Of a stretch of DNA of 64,000 nucleotides, positions 45,466-53,564 are shown in pieces. The position numbers and the translations under genes are program-made. Source of the stretch: Exiguobacterium sp. s146 (GTDB taxonomy: Bacteria; Bacillota; Bacilli; Exiguobacteriales; Exiguobacteriaceae). The DNA lies in NCBI RefSeq assembly GCF_018618415.1, contig NZ_JACSMA010000002.1, positions 248,001 through 312,000 of the forward strand, in the 5' to 3' direction. The number at the start of each line of letters is the position of its first letter. Within the stretch, counting starts at the first letter, position 1. The notes beneath the pieces are model-generated. The model searched no databases, had not been told where the DNA came from, and saw only the letters and a program-made list of their open reading frames with translations.

Positions 45466-46245
45466 TTAGAGACTGGCGTATTGCCGATTGAATTCGATTA
45501 ACGCTTCTTTCGCCGCGAGCTGCTCGGCCTCTTTCTTCGACCGGCCGATGCCTTCCCCGACGATATCGTCAGACAGACGGGCATGGGCGACGAACTCCCG
45601 GCTATGGGCCGGACCACGCTCTTCGATGATCGTATACGAGACCGGGCCGAGCCCTTCACGTTGCACGCTCTCTTGGAGCTGACTCTTATAATCGGTCTGT
45701 TCTTCAAACACACCGGCTAAGACTTTCGGAAAAACCGCTTCGGCGAGGAACTGTTCGACTGGTTCGATCCCTTGGTCCAGATAGAGCGCACCGATGTAGG
45801 ATTCGAACACATCGGCGAGTAACGCCGGACGCTTGCGCCCGCCGGTCAACTCTTCGCCTTTCCCAAGCAAGATAAAATCAGAGAAAGCATAAGCTTCCGC
45901 GAAGTTGACGAGTGACGGCTCACAGACGATGGCCGCCCGCAACTTCGTTAATTCCCCCTCGGAGCGCTCCGGATACGTCTCATACAAAAATCGAGACACC
46001 GTCAACTCGAGCACCGCGTCGCCTAAAAACTCTAAGCGCTCATTGTCTTTTTTCAGACCGCGCTGTTCGTTGACGTATGAGGAGTGGGTGAACGCTTGCA
46101 TCAATAAGTCTTGATTCGCGAATCGAACGGATAGCCGTTCTTCAAGAGTCTTGAACTGTTCGAGAATCCGAGACCGTTCGAGCTCATTTCGTCGGCGTCG
46201 CTGCGCCGATCCTTGACGGTCAAACCGTCGCTTGTCCTTTGTCAT
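45466..46245 (-). CDS. rnc: Ribonuclease III
   Basis: RNase III cleaves double-stranded RNA in rRNA processing and mRNA turnover. The 259 aa protein has a basic N-terminal tail ([24 protein letters not shown]), the catalytic signature [21 protein letters not shown], the second acidic site in [19 protein letters not shown] and a C-terminal dsRNA-binding domain ([14 protein letters not shown] to [14 protein letters not shown]). I chose the ATG at 46245 with GGAGG at 5 nt. It is cut off from smc-ftsY by the convergent DUF1128 gene and a terminator, unlike in B. subtilis. Confidence 0.96.
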   Translation of the reverse strand: MTKDKRRFDRQGSAQRRRRNELERSRILEQFKTLEERLSVRFANQDLLMQAFTHSSYVNEQRGLKKDNERLEFLGDAVLELTVSRFLYETYPERSEGELTKLRAAIVCEPSLVNFAEAYAFSDFILLGKGEELTGGRKRPALLADVFESYIGALYLDQGIEPVEQFLAEAVFPKVLAGVFEEQTDYKSQLQESVQREGLGPVSYTIIEERGPAHSREFVAHARLSDDIVGEGIGRSKKEAEQLAAKEALIEFNRQYASL

Positions 46246-46261
46246 AATTCCCTCCGTGAAT

Positions 46262-46299
46262 AAGCACAAGCCCACCGCTCATGACGAGCGGTGGGAGGC
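46262..46299 (-). terminator. Hairpin after acpP, probable terminator
   Basis: Minus strand CCCACCGCTC, loop GTCAT, GAGCGGTGGG then CTTGTGCTTATT. The 10 bp perfect stem is strong, but the T run is interrupted, so termination may be partial with readthrough to rnc. Confidence 0.6.
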
Positions 46300-46303
46300 T
46301 TGA

Positions 46304-46543
46304 TTACAATTTAGTTTCGATGTAAGCGACTACGTCGCCGACAGTTGCGAGTTTCTCTGCATCTTCGTCTTCGATTGTGATATCGAACTTGTCTTCAAGG
46401 TCCATGACCATTTCCATCACTTCGAGCGAATCCGCGCCGAGGTCGTCTTTGAATGATTTGTCGGCTGTGATCTCAGATACATCTTTCCCGAGTTTCTCTG
46501 CCACTGCTGCTTGTACGTCTACTAAGATTTGTTCTGTTGTCAT
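46304..46543 (-). CDS. acpP: Acyl carrier protein
   Basis: AcpP carries growing fatty acyl chains on a phosphopantetheine arm. The 79 aa acidic protein has the attachment serine S39 in DDLGADSLEVMEMVMDLEDKF, the typical helix II motif. The ATG at 46543 has GGAGGG at about 8 nt. It lies 58 bp after fabG with a candidate promoter of its own in the gap, which would allow the high ACP level cells need beyond the fapR-plsX-fabD-fabG transcript. A hairpin follows the gene. Confidence 0.97.
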   Translation of the reverse strand: MTTEQILVDVQAAVAEKLGKDVSEITADKSFKDDLGADSLEVMEMVMDLEDKFDITIEDEDAEKLATVGDVVAYIETKL

Positions 46544-46564
46544 GATAAAATCCCTCCAAATTAA

Positions 46565-46593
46565 AGTATATAAAATGTGATTCGATTGGTAAA
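46565..46593 (-). promoter_or_regulatory. Candidate acpP promoter
   Basis: Minus strand TTTACC (46593-46588), 17 nt, TATACT (46570-46565), just upstream of acpP in the fabG-acpP gap. The -10 is good and the -35 moderate. Confidence 0.55.
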
Positions 46594-46601
46594 GTTCTGA
46601 T

Positions 46602-47342
46602 TTAAGCCATCGTCATTCCGCCGTCAACGGCGATCGTCTGACCCGTCACATAAGCCGCCTGTTGTGAGGCGAGGAATGAGACGACGTTCGCCACGTCCTC
46701 GACTTGGCCGAAGCGGTTGAACGGGATTTGCCCGAGCGTCGCCTCACGTTGGGCGTCGGTCAAGGCGTCGGTCATGTCCGTCTGGATGAATCCAGGACAG
46801 ACGGCGTTCACCGTGACATGGCGTCCGGCGAGTTCACGTGCGACCGATTTGGTCAGGCCGATGAGCCCGGCTTTGGCGGCCGCATAGTTCGCCTGTCCGG
46901 CGTTGCCTGTGATGCCGACGACCGAGGCGATGTTGATGATGCGGCCCGACTTCGATTTCAAGAGCGTCCGCGTCGCGGCTTGTGACGTCAAGAACGCACC
47001 TTTCAAGTTCGTCGACAGCACATCGTCAAAGTCAGCCTCTTTCATGCGCATGAGCAGACCGTCACGCGTGATGCCCGCATTGTTGACGAGGCAATCGATG
47101 CGGCCGAACGTGTCGACCGTCGTCTTGATGAGCGCCTTCACGTCTTCACTGTTCGAGACGTCCGCTTTGACGGCGATGGCCTCGCCCCCGTTCGCTTCAA
47201 TCTCACTAACGACAGCCTTTGCTTTCTCAACACTACCCGAGTAATTCACGACGACCCGAAAGCCGTCGTCCCCTAAACGCTTCGCGATGGCGGCCCCGAT
47301 CCCCCGGGATGCGCCTGTCACGATTGCAACTTGGTCATGCAC
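46602..47342 (-). CDS. fabG: 3-oxoacyl-ACP reductase FabG
   Basis: FabG is the NADPH-dependent ketoreductase of the type II fatty acid cycle. The 246 aa short-chain dehydrogenase has the cofactor motif [12 protein letters not shown] at 9-20, NNAG at about 88, catalytic Ser in [23 protein letters not shown] with the YxxxK pair (Y-AAA-K), and [14 protein letters not shown], ending VDGGMTMA. The family is broad, but position between fabD and acpP secures the assignment. It overlaps fabD by 8 bp. Expression is expected to be under FapR through the operator at 49862-49878. Confidence 0.97.
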   Translation of the reverse strand: MHDQVAIVTGASRGIGAAIAKRLGDDGFRVVVNYSGSVEKAKAVVSEIEANGGEAIAVKADVSNSEDVKALIKTTVDTFGRIDCLVNNAGITRDGLLMRMKEADFDDVLSTNLKGAFLTSQAATRTLLKSKSGRIINIASVVGITGNAGQANYAAAKAGLIGLTKSVARELAGRHVTVNAVCPGFIQTDMTDALTDAQREATLGQIPFNRFGQVEDVANVVSFLASQQAAYVTGQTIAVDGGMTMA

Positions 47343-48255
47343 GTACTTCTCCTCCTAACGCGGCCACCTCTTCGAGCGTCGTCGCCTGTTTGATCGTCAC
47401 GTTCGCGTCGATTCGCTTGATGAGACCTGACAATGGCGACGTCGGACCGAATTCGATGAACGTGTCAACGCCAGCGTCGATCGCTTTGCGGACACATGCC
47501 TCGAATCGGACCGAGGCGTACAGTTGCTCGGTGAGGAGTGCTTTCAATTTCTCCGGGTCGGTATGGACCTCGGCATCGACGTTCGAGATGATCCCGATTG
47601 CCGCCGGTTTGAACGGCGACGAGGCGAGCACGTCTTTGAACCGTGTCGCGGCCGGCATCATGTACGAGCTGTGGAACGCACCTGAGACGTTGAGCGGCAA
47701 GACGCGTTTCGCTCCGGCCTGTTTCAAGTCCGTCTCGGCTTGTTTGACCGCGTCGACGTGTCCCGAGATGACGAACTGACCCGGACAGTTGTAGTTGGCG
47801 ATTTGTACAAGGTTCCCGCTAGCACTGATTTTCTCCGTCACATGGAACGCCTCGTCGACATCGGTCATCCCGATGACGGCTGCCATCGTCCCATCCTTCA
47901 CTTCTGACATGAGCTTACCGCGTTCGTGGACGAGCACGCTCGCCTCTTCCAAATCGATGACGCCGGCAATGACGAGTGCCGCATATTCTCCGACGCTGTG
48001 ACCGATCACCATGTCTGGCGCGGCCCCTGTTTTGGCGTGAGCTTGTGCGAGTGATGCCGCATGCGCCACGATGGCCGGTTGGGCCAGTTCTGTCCGTTGA
48101 AGCTCTTCTTTTGATCCTGCCGCCATGGTGTCGAGTAAATCAAATCCGAGGCGACGGCTGATCGCGTTCAGTTGTTCAGGATTGTCGAGGAACGTTTGGC
48201 CCATGCCGACGGCTTGTGACCCTTGTCCTGGAAATACCCATGCTGTTTTCCCCAT
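47335..48255 (-). CDS. fabD: Malonyl-CoA:ACP transacylase FabD
   Basis: FabD moves malonyl groups from CoA to ACP, supplying the elongation unit of fatty acid synthesis. The 306 aa sequence begins with [15 protein letters not shown], and carries the nucleophile Ser in [10 protein letters not shown] (about 89-98), Arg in LVHERGKLM, His in [12 protein letters not shown] and the closing [13 protein letters not shown]. It overlaps fabG by 8 bp and starts 18 bp after plsX. No truncation is seen, and its length matches the family. Confidence 0.97.
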   Translation of the reverse strand: MGKTAWVFPGQGSQAVGMGQTFLDNPEQLNAISRRLGFDLLDTMAAGSKEELQRTELAQPAIVAHAASLAQAHAKTGAAPDMVIGHSVGEYAALVIAGVIDLEEASVLVHERGKLMSEVKDGTMAAVIGMTDVDEAFHVTEKISASGNLVQIANYNCPGQFVISGHVDAVKQAETDLKQAGAKRVLPLNVSGAFHSSYMMPAATRFKDVLASSPFKPAAIGIISNVDAEVHTDPEKLKALLTEQLYASVRFEACVRKAIDAGVDTFIEFGPTSPLSGLIKRIDANVTIKQATTLEEVAALGGEVRA

Positions 48256-48273
48256 GTACTCACCTTCTTTGAA

Positions 48274-49263
48274 TTAGTTTGTGGCTTTGGCTTGCTTGAT
48301 CTTCGCGACGACGTCGTGATCGACCATGATTTTCGCCTGTTTGAGCGCGCTCATGATGGCGAGCGCATCGCTCGAACCGTGCGCTTTAATGACCGGGGCG
48401 TTGATGCCGAACAAACCGGCTCCACCGTGTTCCCGATAATCTAAGGTTTGTTTCAATCGTTTCAACTTCGGTTTTAAGACGAGAGCGGCGAGCTTCGAGA
48501 CGAAATCGCTCGTGAACTGCTCTTTCATCATCTTCATGAGCATCGATGACGAGCCTTCGACACCTTTGAGCAAAATGTTACCGGCGAACCCTTCGGTGAC
48601 GATGACATCAACATCACCGGACATCGCCTCGCGTGCTTCCACGTTGCCGACAAAGTGGACCGGTGCTTGTTCAAGGAGGGGGTACGCCTCTTTCGTAAGG
48701 GCGTTTCCTTTCCCAGCCTCGGTCCCGATGTTCAGTAGCGCGACGCGCGGACGTTTGACGCCGCGGACGTGCTCAGCGTAGAGCGAGCCCATGATCGCAT
48801 AGTCGACCAAGTGCTCAGCCTTCGCGTCCGGGTTGGCCCCGACGTCTAGAATGACGACACCGCTACCCGTATATGTAGGGAACGTAGGTGACAACGCGGG
48901 ACGCTCGATGCCGGGAATCCGTCCGATGACGAACAGTGACGCCGCCATAAGAGCGCCGGTATTCCCAGCCGAGACGAGGGCGTCGGCCTCTCCGTCTTTG
49001 ACGAGTTTGGCCGCCACGACGAGCGAGCTGTCCTTTTTACGGCGGACGGCCCGGACCGGTTCGTCGTCTCCGGTGATGACTTCGCTGGCCGGAACGATTT
49101 TGATTCGCGGGTCGGTCAACCCGTAAGAGGCGAGTTTGACCTCATCTCCGACTAAAAACAGTTCCATCTGCTCATTCGGGAACGCGTCGGCAAACTGTTT
49201 GACGCCTTCCACGATCGCTTTCGGGGCATGATCCCCGCCCATTGCATCGATTGCTAATTTCAT
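48274..49263 (-). CDS. plsX: Phosphate acyltransferase PlsX
   Basis: PlsX converts acyl-ACP to acyl-phosphate for PlsY, the first acylation step in phospholipid synthesis of Gram-positives. The 329 aa protein starts [21 protein letters not shown] (family signature) and contains [42 protein letters not shown] and [16 protein letters not shown]. Its start overlaps the fapR stop by 4 bp. In B. subtilis plsX is in the FapR-controlled fapR-plsX-fabD-fabG-acpA cluster, and the same order is kept here. Confidence 0.97.
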   Translation of the reverse strand: MKLAIDAMGGDHAPKAIVEGVKQFADAFPNEQMELFLVGDEVKLASYGLTDPRIKIVPASEVITGDDEPVRAVRRKKDSSLVVAAKLVKDGEADALVSAGNTGALMAASLFVIGRIPGIERPALSPTFPTYTGSGVVILDVGANPDAKAEHLVDYAIMGSLYAEHVRGVKRPRVALLNIGTEAGKGNALTKEAYPLLEQAPVHFVGNVEAREAMSGDVDVIVTEGFAGNILLKGVEGSSSMLMKMMKEQFTSDFVSKLAALVLKPKLKRLKQTLDYREHGGAGLFGINAPVIKAHGSSDALAIMSALKQAKIMVDHDVVAKIKQAKATN

Positions 49264-49829
49264 GCCTGTTCCTCCTCACCGCGACGATAGATCGTGAAGT
49301 CTCCGCTAAAGACACACTCTTCGCCGACATAACTATCCACTGTGACGTCCGTTCTTCCGTCCCGACGTAGTTTGATTACACGAGCCTTGGCAACGACTCG
49401 CTCTCCAAGATGGACCTGGCGACTAAACCGGATGTCCGCTTTAGTGGTCAACGCCAATTCATCGTTGATGAGCGCCACCGCTAACGAGTTGGCCTGGGCG
49501 AACAACACGTGTCCCCGGGCGATCTCGTTGCGGCTAAAGACGTGTTCTCTCTCAATGTCGAGAACCGAGATGGCCGATTCATCGAGCTTCAAGTCAATCA
49601 TATCACCGATGACTTCACTCATGGCGAGCGACTTCACTTCATCGAGGTGTTCTGAGGCAACGTGCTTGATCCGTTCCCTCACTTCCGGAATCTTCAACTC
49701 CATCCGGTCGAGACGAATCGTTTGAATACTGACGGCAAACTGTTTCGACAGCTCTTCGTCTTTGATGAACGGGTTACGATCAATCGTTTCTTGCAATAAG
49801 CGTTGCCGCTCTTTCTTAGGTACCCGCAT
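49260..49829 (-). CDS. fapR: Fatty acid/phospholipid synthesis repressor FapR
   Basis: FapR represses lipid synthesis genes and is released by malonyl-CoA. The 189 aa protein has an N-terminal HTH ([32 protein letters not shown], about 20-52) and a C-terminal hot-dog domain that binds malonyl-CoA ([45 protein letters not shown]). AGGAGG precedes the ATG. Its own promoter carries a clear FapR box, so the gene should be autoregulated along with plsX, fabD and fabG. Length and order match B. subtilis. Confidence 0.97.
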   Translation of the reverse strand: MRVPKKERQRLLQETIDRNPFIKDEELSKQFAVSIQTIRLDRMELKIPEVRERIKHVASEHLDEVKSLAMSEVIGDMIDLKLDESAISVLDIEREHVFSRNEIARGHVLFAQANSLAVALINDELALTTKADIRFSRQVHLGERVVAKARVIKLRRDGRTDVTVDSYVGEECVFSGDFTIYRRGEEEQA

Positions 49830-49861
49830 TCAGTTCCCTCCTAAACTCTATGCTAAAGAAC

Positions 49862-49878
49862 TTAATACCTGGTACTAA
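49862..49878 (-). promoter_or_regulatory. FapR operator at the fapR promoter
   Basis: TTAGTACCAGGTATTAA on the minus strand is an imperfect palindrome matching the FapR box (TTAGTACC-n-x-TACTAA type). It lies just downstream of the -10 hexamer and overlaps the transcription start, a position for direct repression. Confidence 0.85.
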
Positions 49879-49882
49879 TAGC

Positions 49883-49911
49883 AGTATATATTCTTTAGAT
49901 TTTATTTTCAA
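49883..49911 (-). promoter_or_regulatory. Sigma-A promoter of fapR-plsX-fabD-fabG
   Basis: Minus strand TTGAAA (49911-49906), 17 nt, TATACT (49888-49883): five of six matches in each hexamer. It begins 10 bp after the recG stop and is overlapped downstream by the FapR box. Confidence 0.8.
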
Positions 49912-49921
49912 GTGTTGTTTG

Positions 49922-51952
49922 TCATTCCAATCGTTCTCCGACGAGTAAGTCGAGTCGTTTCAAATAGTGCCGGAGCGGGGCATACGTCGCTTCGCTCCAA
50001 AACGCCTCGCTCCCGAGCAGACGGACGGCGTCTTGCATCGCCACTTCCATCACTTTTAAATCAAGTACCGGGTCGGCGACGCGGAAGCTCGGCAGACCGC
50101 TTTGGGCCGTCCCAAAGAAATCACCGGCTCCGCGGAGCTCCAAGTCTTTCTCGGCGAGCACGAATCCGTCGTTCGTCTCGGTCATCGTCTTTAAACGAAG
50201 TTTCCCGACGTCGGACTTCGGATCCCCTACCAATATACAATACGATTGGTCAGCGCCTCGACCGACACGACCGCGTAACTGGTGCAGTTGCGCCAAACCG
50301 AACCGTTCGGCGTCGTGGATGATGATGAGCGAGGCGTTCGGGACGTTCACCCCGACCTCGACGACCGTCGTCGAGACGAGGATTTGGAGGGCGTTGCTCG
50401 CGAACGCCTTCATGACCTCATCCTTCTCGGTGCTCGACAGTTTACCATGCATGAGACCGACCGCATAATTCGGGAAGCGCTCCCGTAACATGTCGTAGAG
50501 CGCGGTCGCACTCTCGACCTCGAGCGTGTCCGATTCCTCGATGAGCGGCGCGATGACGTACGCTTGACGCCCGAGGGCGAGCTCACGGTTCACCATCGCA
50601 TGGACCCGATCGATTTGATCGGTCTTGGCCCAATACGTCTCAATCGGTTTCCGCCCGGCCGGCATCTCATCAATCGTCGAAACGTCCATCTCGCCGAAGG
50701 CGCTGATGGCGAGCGTACGTGGAATCGGCGTCGCCGTCATATAGAGCACGTCAGCGAGTTCCGCCTTGTCGCGGAGCATCTTGCGCTGTTCGACCCCGAA
50801 CCGGTGCTGCTCATCCGTGATGGCCAGGTGCAGACGCGAAAACTCGACCGGTCCTTGAATCAAGGCGTGCGTCCCGACGATGATATCGACGTCTCCATCT
50901 TTAATCGACTGGAGCAATTCACTTCTGGCCTTGCCTTTGACCGAACTCGTCAGTAGCCCGACACGCATGCCGTACGGTTCGAACAGCGCCTGCAAAGATG
51001 CGAGATGCTGTTCGGCCAAAATCTCCGTCGGGACCATGAGCGCCCCTTGATAACCGGCGCATACTGTCGCATACAAGGCGATCGCGGCAACGACTGTCTT
51101 TCCGCTCCCGACATCCCCTTGTAACAACCGATTCATCCGTTCTGGCTTTTCTAAATCGCCGACGATTTCCCGGATGACACGTGTCTGCGCCCCGGTCAAC
51201 GGGAACGCGAGTTGTTTGACGAACTCGTTCAACCGTTGCTTGTCGAGTGTAAGGGCACGCCCTTTCCCCGCCCGTTCCATCTTACGGAACGCCTGGAGTT
51301 TCAATTGATAGAGCAGACACTCTTCATAGACGTAGCTGCGGCGTGCCTGTTTATACGTCTCGACCGAATCCGGGAAATGCATCCCTTTCAACATCGTCTC
51401 CCGATCCTCGAGCCGATACCGTTGCCGAATCAATTCGGGCAGGCGGTCCTCGAACGAGGTCGTCTGTTCGAACGCGAGTTTGACGATGCGTCCGAAGTTC
51501 TTTTGGGTCAGTCCGGCCCGGAGCGAATAAATCGGTTGCAACCCGTCCGAGAGCTCACCGAACTCGAGGTCGGTCGCACTGATTGTCATCCGGTTCATAT
51601 CCCATTTCCCTTTGACCGTCACCGTGGCGCCGAGCGTGAGCTTGTCTTTATAAAAGGCCCGGTTGAACATCGTCACGTGGACGACGTAGCGCTCCTCGAG
51701 CAACAAGCGGAATTGGAGCCGGTTCTTGCCTTTGCTATAATAGCGCACGAGCGGGGCCGCCTGGACGGTGCCGCTCCATTTGACGAGGTCGCCGTGAATG
51801 GCCGTCGTCACCGTGCCGCTATTATAATTTTCATAACGAAATGGGACGTGCTCCAGCACGTCCTCGATTCGTTCGAGACCCATCGTCTCTAATTTTTTGG
51901 CCATCTCTGGCCCGACCCCTTTCAGCGTCGTCAACGCCTCACTTCTGGACAT
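49922..51952 (-). CDS. recG: ATP-dependent DNA helicase RecG
   Basis: RecG reverses stalled replication forks and processes branched DNA. The 676 aa protein has the N-terminal wedge/OB domain (about 1-170, with PFRYENYNSGTVTTAIHG), Walker A GDVGSGKTVVAAIA, the DEQHRFGVEQRKML motif II, TATPIPRTLAISAFGEMDVS motif III and the C-terminal domain with HGKLSSTEKDEVMKAF and QLRGRVGRGADQSYC. I chose the ATG at 51952, with GGAG at 9 nt; a TTG at 51967 is also in frame. It overlaps sdaAA by 14 bp. Confidence 0.96.
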   Translation of the reverse strand: MSRSEALTTLKGVGPEMAKKLETMGLERIEDVLEHVPFRYENYNSGTVTTAIHGDLVKWSGTVQAAPLVRYYSKGKNRLQFRLLLEERYVVHVTMFNRAFYKDKLTLGATVTVKGKWDMNRMTISATDLEFGELSDGLQPIYSLRAGLTQKNFGRIVKLAFEQTTSFEDRLPELIRQRYRLEDRETMLKGMHFPDSVETYKQARRSYVYEECLLYQLKLQAFRKMERAGKGRALTLDKQRLNEFVKQLAFPLTGAQTRVIREIVGDLEKPERMNRLLQGDVGSGKTVVAAIALYATVCAGYQGALMVPTEILAEQHLASLQALFEPYGMRVGLLTSSVKGKARSELLQSIKDGDVDIIVGTHALIQGPVEFSRLHLAITDEQHRFGVEQRKMLRDKAELADVLYMTATPIPRTLAISAFGEMDVSTIDEMPAGRKPIETYWAKTDQIDRVHAMVNRELALGRQAYVIAPLIEESDTLEVESATALYDMLRERFPNYAVGLMHGKLSSTEKDEVMKAFASNALQILVSTTVVEVGVNVPNASLIIIHDAERFGLAQLHQLRGRVGRGADQSYCILVGDPKSDVGKLRLKTMTETNDGFVLAEKDLELRGAGDFFGTAQSGLPSFRVADPVLDLKVMEVAMQDAVRLLGSEAFWSEATYAPLRHYLKRLDLLVGERLE

Positions 51953-52826
51953 TTTCTTTCTCTCCAAAGATGTTTCGTTCGAGGCGGCGTGCCGTCGGCG
52001 TATTGGCGAGACCGCCCCGGGCCGTCTCTTTCAACGCGGTCGGCATCATCTGGCCAATCTCATGCATCGCCGAGATGACCTCATCGCATGGGATGCGAGA
52101 CGTGATGCCGGCGAGGGCCATATCAGCCGCGACGATGGCGTTCGCCCCGCCCATGGCGTTCCGTTTGACGCACGGCACCTCGACGAGCCCTGCCACCGGG
52201 TCACAGACGAGACCGAGCATGTTTTTCAAGGCGATTGCAAACGCCGTCGCCGATTGTTCCGGCGTTCCGCCGGCCGCTTCGACGATGGCCGCGGCGGCCA
52301 TCCCGGTTGCCGAGCCGACTTCGGCCTGACAACCACCGGCCGCCCCCGAAATCGAGGCGTTGTTGGCGACGACGAAGCCGAACGCCCCTGACGTGAACAA
52401 GTAACGCACCATCGCGTCACGATCCATTTCCAGACGTTCTTTGACCGCGAACAACGTACCCGGTACGACACCGGCGCTCCCGGCGGTCGGGGTCGCACAG
52501 ATGCGTCCCATCGCCGCATTGACTTCATTCGTGCCGATCGCTTTGGCGACCGCATCTAAAATCAAGTCGCCAGCGAGCGATTTGCCGGAACGGATATAGT
52601 CGGTCATGAGCACGGCATCGTTCCCCGTGAGACCCGTCACGGACGTCACGCCTTCAAGTGCCCGGGCGACCGCTTCTTCCATCACTTCGAGATTGCGCTC
52701 CATCATGCCGACGACTTCTTCCCGCGTCGAGCGTCTGACGTGCACTTCTTGCTCGATCATCACTTCTGAAATCGGGATGCCTCGTTCTGTTGCCGTTCTG
52801 ACTAATTCTTCTACTGATTTAAACAT
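51939..52826 (-). CDS. sdaAA: L-serine dehydratase alpha subunit
   Basis: SdaAA is the catalytic, iron-sulfur subunit of two-part L-serine dehydratase, which converts serine to pyruvate and ammonia. The 295 aa sequence has Cys residues in GRICATPTAGSAGVVPG, ASISGAAGGCQAEVGSATGMAAAA and GLVCDPVAGLVEVPCVKRNAMGGANAI, the likely [4Fe-4S] ligands. The split alpha/beta form is typical of Firmicutes. It follows sdaAB by 12 bp and overlaps recG by 14 bp, an order also found in B. subtilis. Function by family is secure. Confidence 0.96.
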   Translation of the reverse strand: MFKSVEELVRTATERGIPISEVMIEQEVHVRRSTREEVVGMMERNLEVMEEAVARALEGVTSVTGLTGNDAVLMTDYIRSGKSLAGDLILDAVAKAIGTNEVNAAMGRICATPTAGSAGVVPGTLFAVKERLEMDRDAMVRYLFTSGAFGFVVANNASISGAAGGCQAEVGSATGMAAAAIVEAAGGTPEQSATAFAIALKNMLGLVCDPVAGLVEVPCVKRNAMGGANAIVAADMALAGITSRIPCDEVISAMHEIGQMMPTALKETARGGLANTPTARRLERNIFGEKENVQK

Positions 52827-52838
52827 ATTGGTTTCTCC

Positions 52839-53501
52839 TTATTCCCCAAAGATGGCTACCCGCTCGATTTGAGGTAACCGCTCGATTTCCGCTAACACGT
52901 CTTTTGACAGATGTTCATCAATCTCGATCGCCATGAGTGCTTGTTTGCCTTTCTCGTGACGACTCACTTCCATATGACCGATATTCAACTCATGCCGGGC
53001 CAAGATGCCGGTCACGGCCGCGATCGCCCCGAAGCGATCGTGATGCAACACGACGAGTGCCGGGCCGCCGCCTGACAGTTTGAGCGGGAATCCGTTCAAC
53101 TCGGTGATCTCGATCGTCCCGCCGCCGATTGAAATCCCGACGATTTCAAACGTGCCGTCCTCGTCCTCGAGGTGGACCCGGGCCGTGTTCGGATGGTCCG
53201 TCAGCGCATCGCTCGTCTCAAAGACTACCTCGATGCCGCGCTCACGTGCGATGTCGAGCGCTTGCGGGATGCGCAAATCGAACGTGTCGAAGCCCATGAT
53301 GCCGCCGACGATGGCGACATCGGTCCCATGCCCCCGATACGTATCAGCGAATGAACCATAAAACGTGATGTGCGCGAGCCGTGGTGTTCGCCCGAACAAC
53401 TTCCCAGCCATGAGGCCGATGCGCGCGGCGCCGGCCGTATGCGAACTCGATGGACCGACCATGACCGGACCGATGATATCAAACACACTGCGATATTTCA
53501 T
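52839..53501 (-). CDS. sdaAB: L-serine dehydratase beta subunit
   Basis: SdaAB is the partner subunit of L-serine dehydratase. The 220 aa protein has the N-terminal SDH beta domain (MKYRSVFDIIGPVMVGPSSSHTAGAARIG) and a C-terminal ACT domain (PALVVLHHDRFGAIAAVTGILARHELNIGHMEVSRHEKGKQALMAIEID), which probably binds serine as a regulator. I chose the ATG at 53501, with GGGGG at 7 nt; a TTG six codons upstream is in frame but precedes that ribosome site. A terminator of fakA lies immediately upstream and holds a TATAAT in its loop. Confidence 0.95.
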   Translation of the reverse strand: MKYRSVFDIIGPVMVGPSSSHTAGAARIGLMAGKLFGRTPRLAHITFYGSFADTYRGHGTDVAIVGGIMGFDTFDLRIPQALDIARERGIEVVFETSDALTDHPNTARVHLEDEDGTFEIVGISIGGGTIEITELNGFPLKLSGGGPALVVLHHDRFGAIAAVTGILARHELNIGHMEVSRHEKGKQALMAIEIDEHLSKDVLAEIERLPQIERVAIFGE

Positions 53502-53517
53502 CGCATTTCCCCCTTTC

Positions 53518-53553
53518 AAAAAAACCCTACCTTCATTATACAGAAGGTAGGGC
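53518..53553 (-). terminator. Intrinsic terminator after fakA
   Basis: Minus strand CCCTACCTTC, loop TGTATAAT, GAAGGTAGGG followed by seven T: a 10 bp perfect stem, 12 bp after the fakA stop. The loop contains the hexamer TATAAT. Confidence 0.93.
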
Positions 53554-53564
53554 TGAGTTACAGC

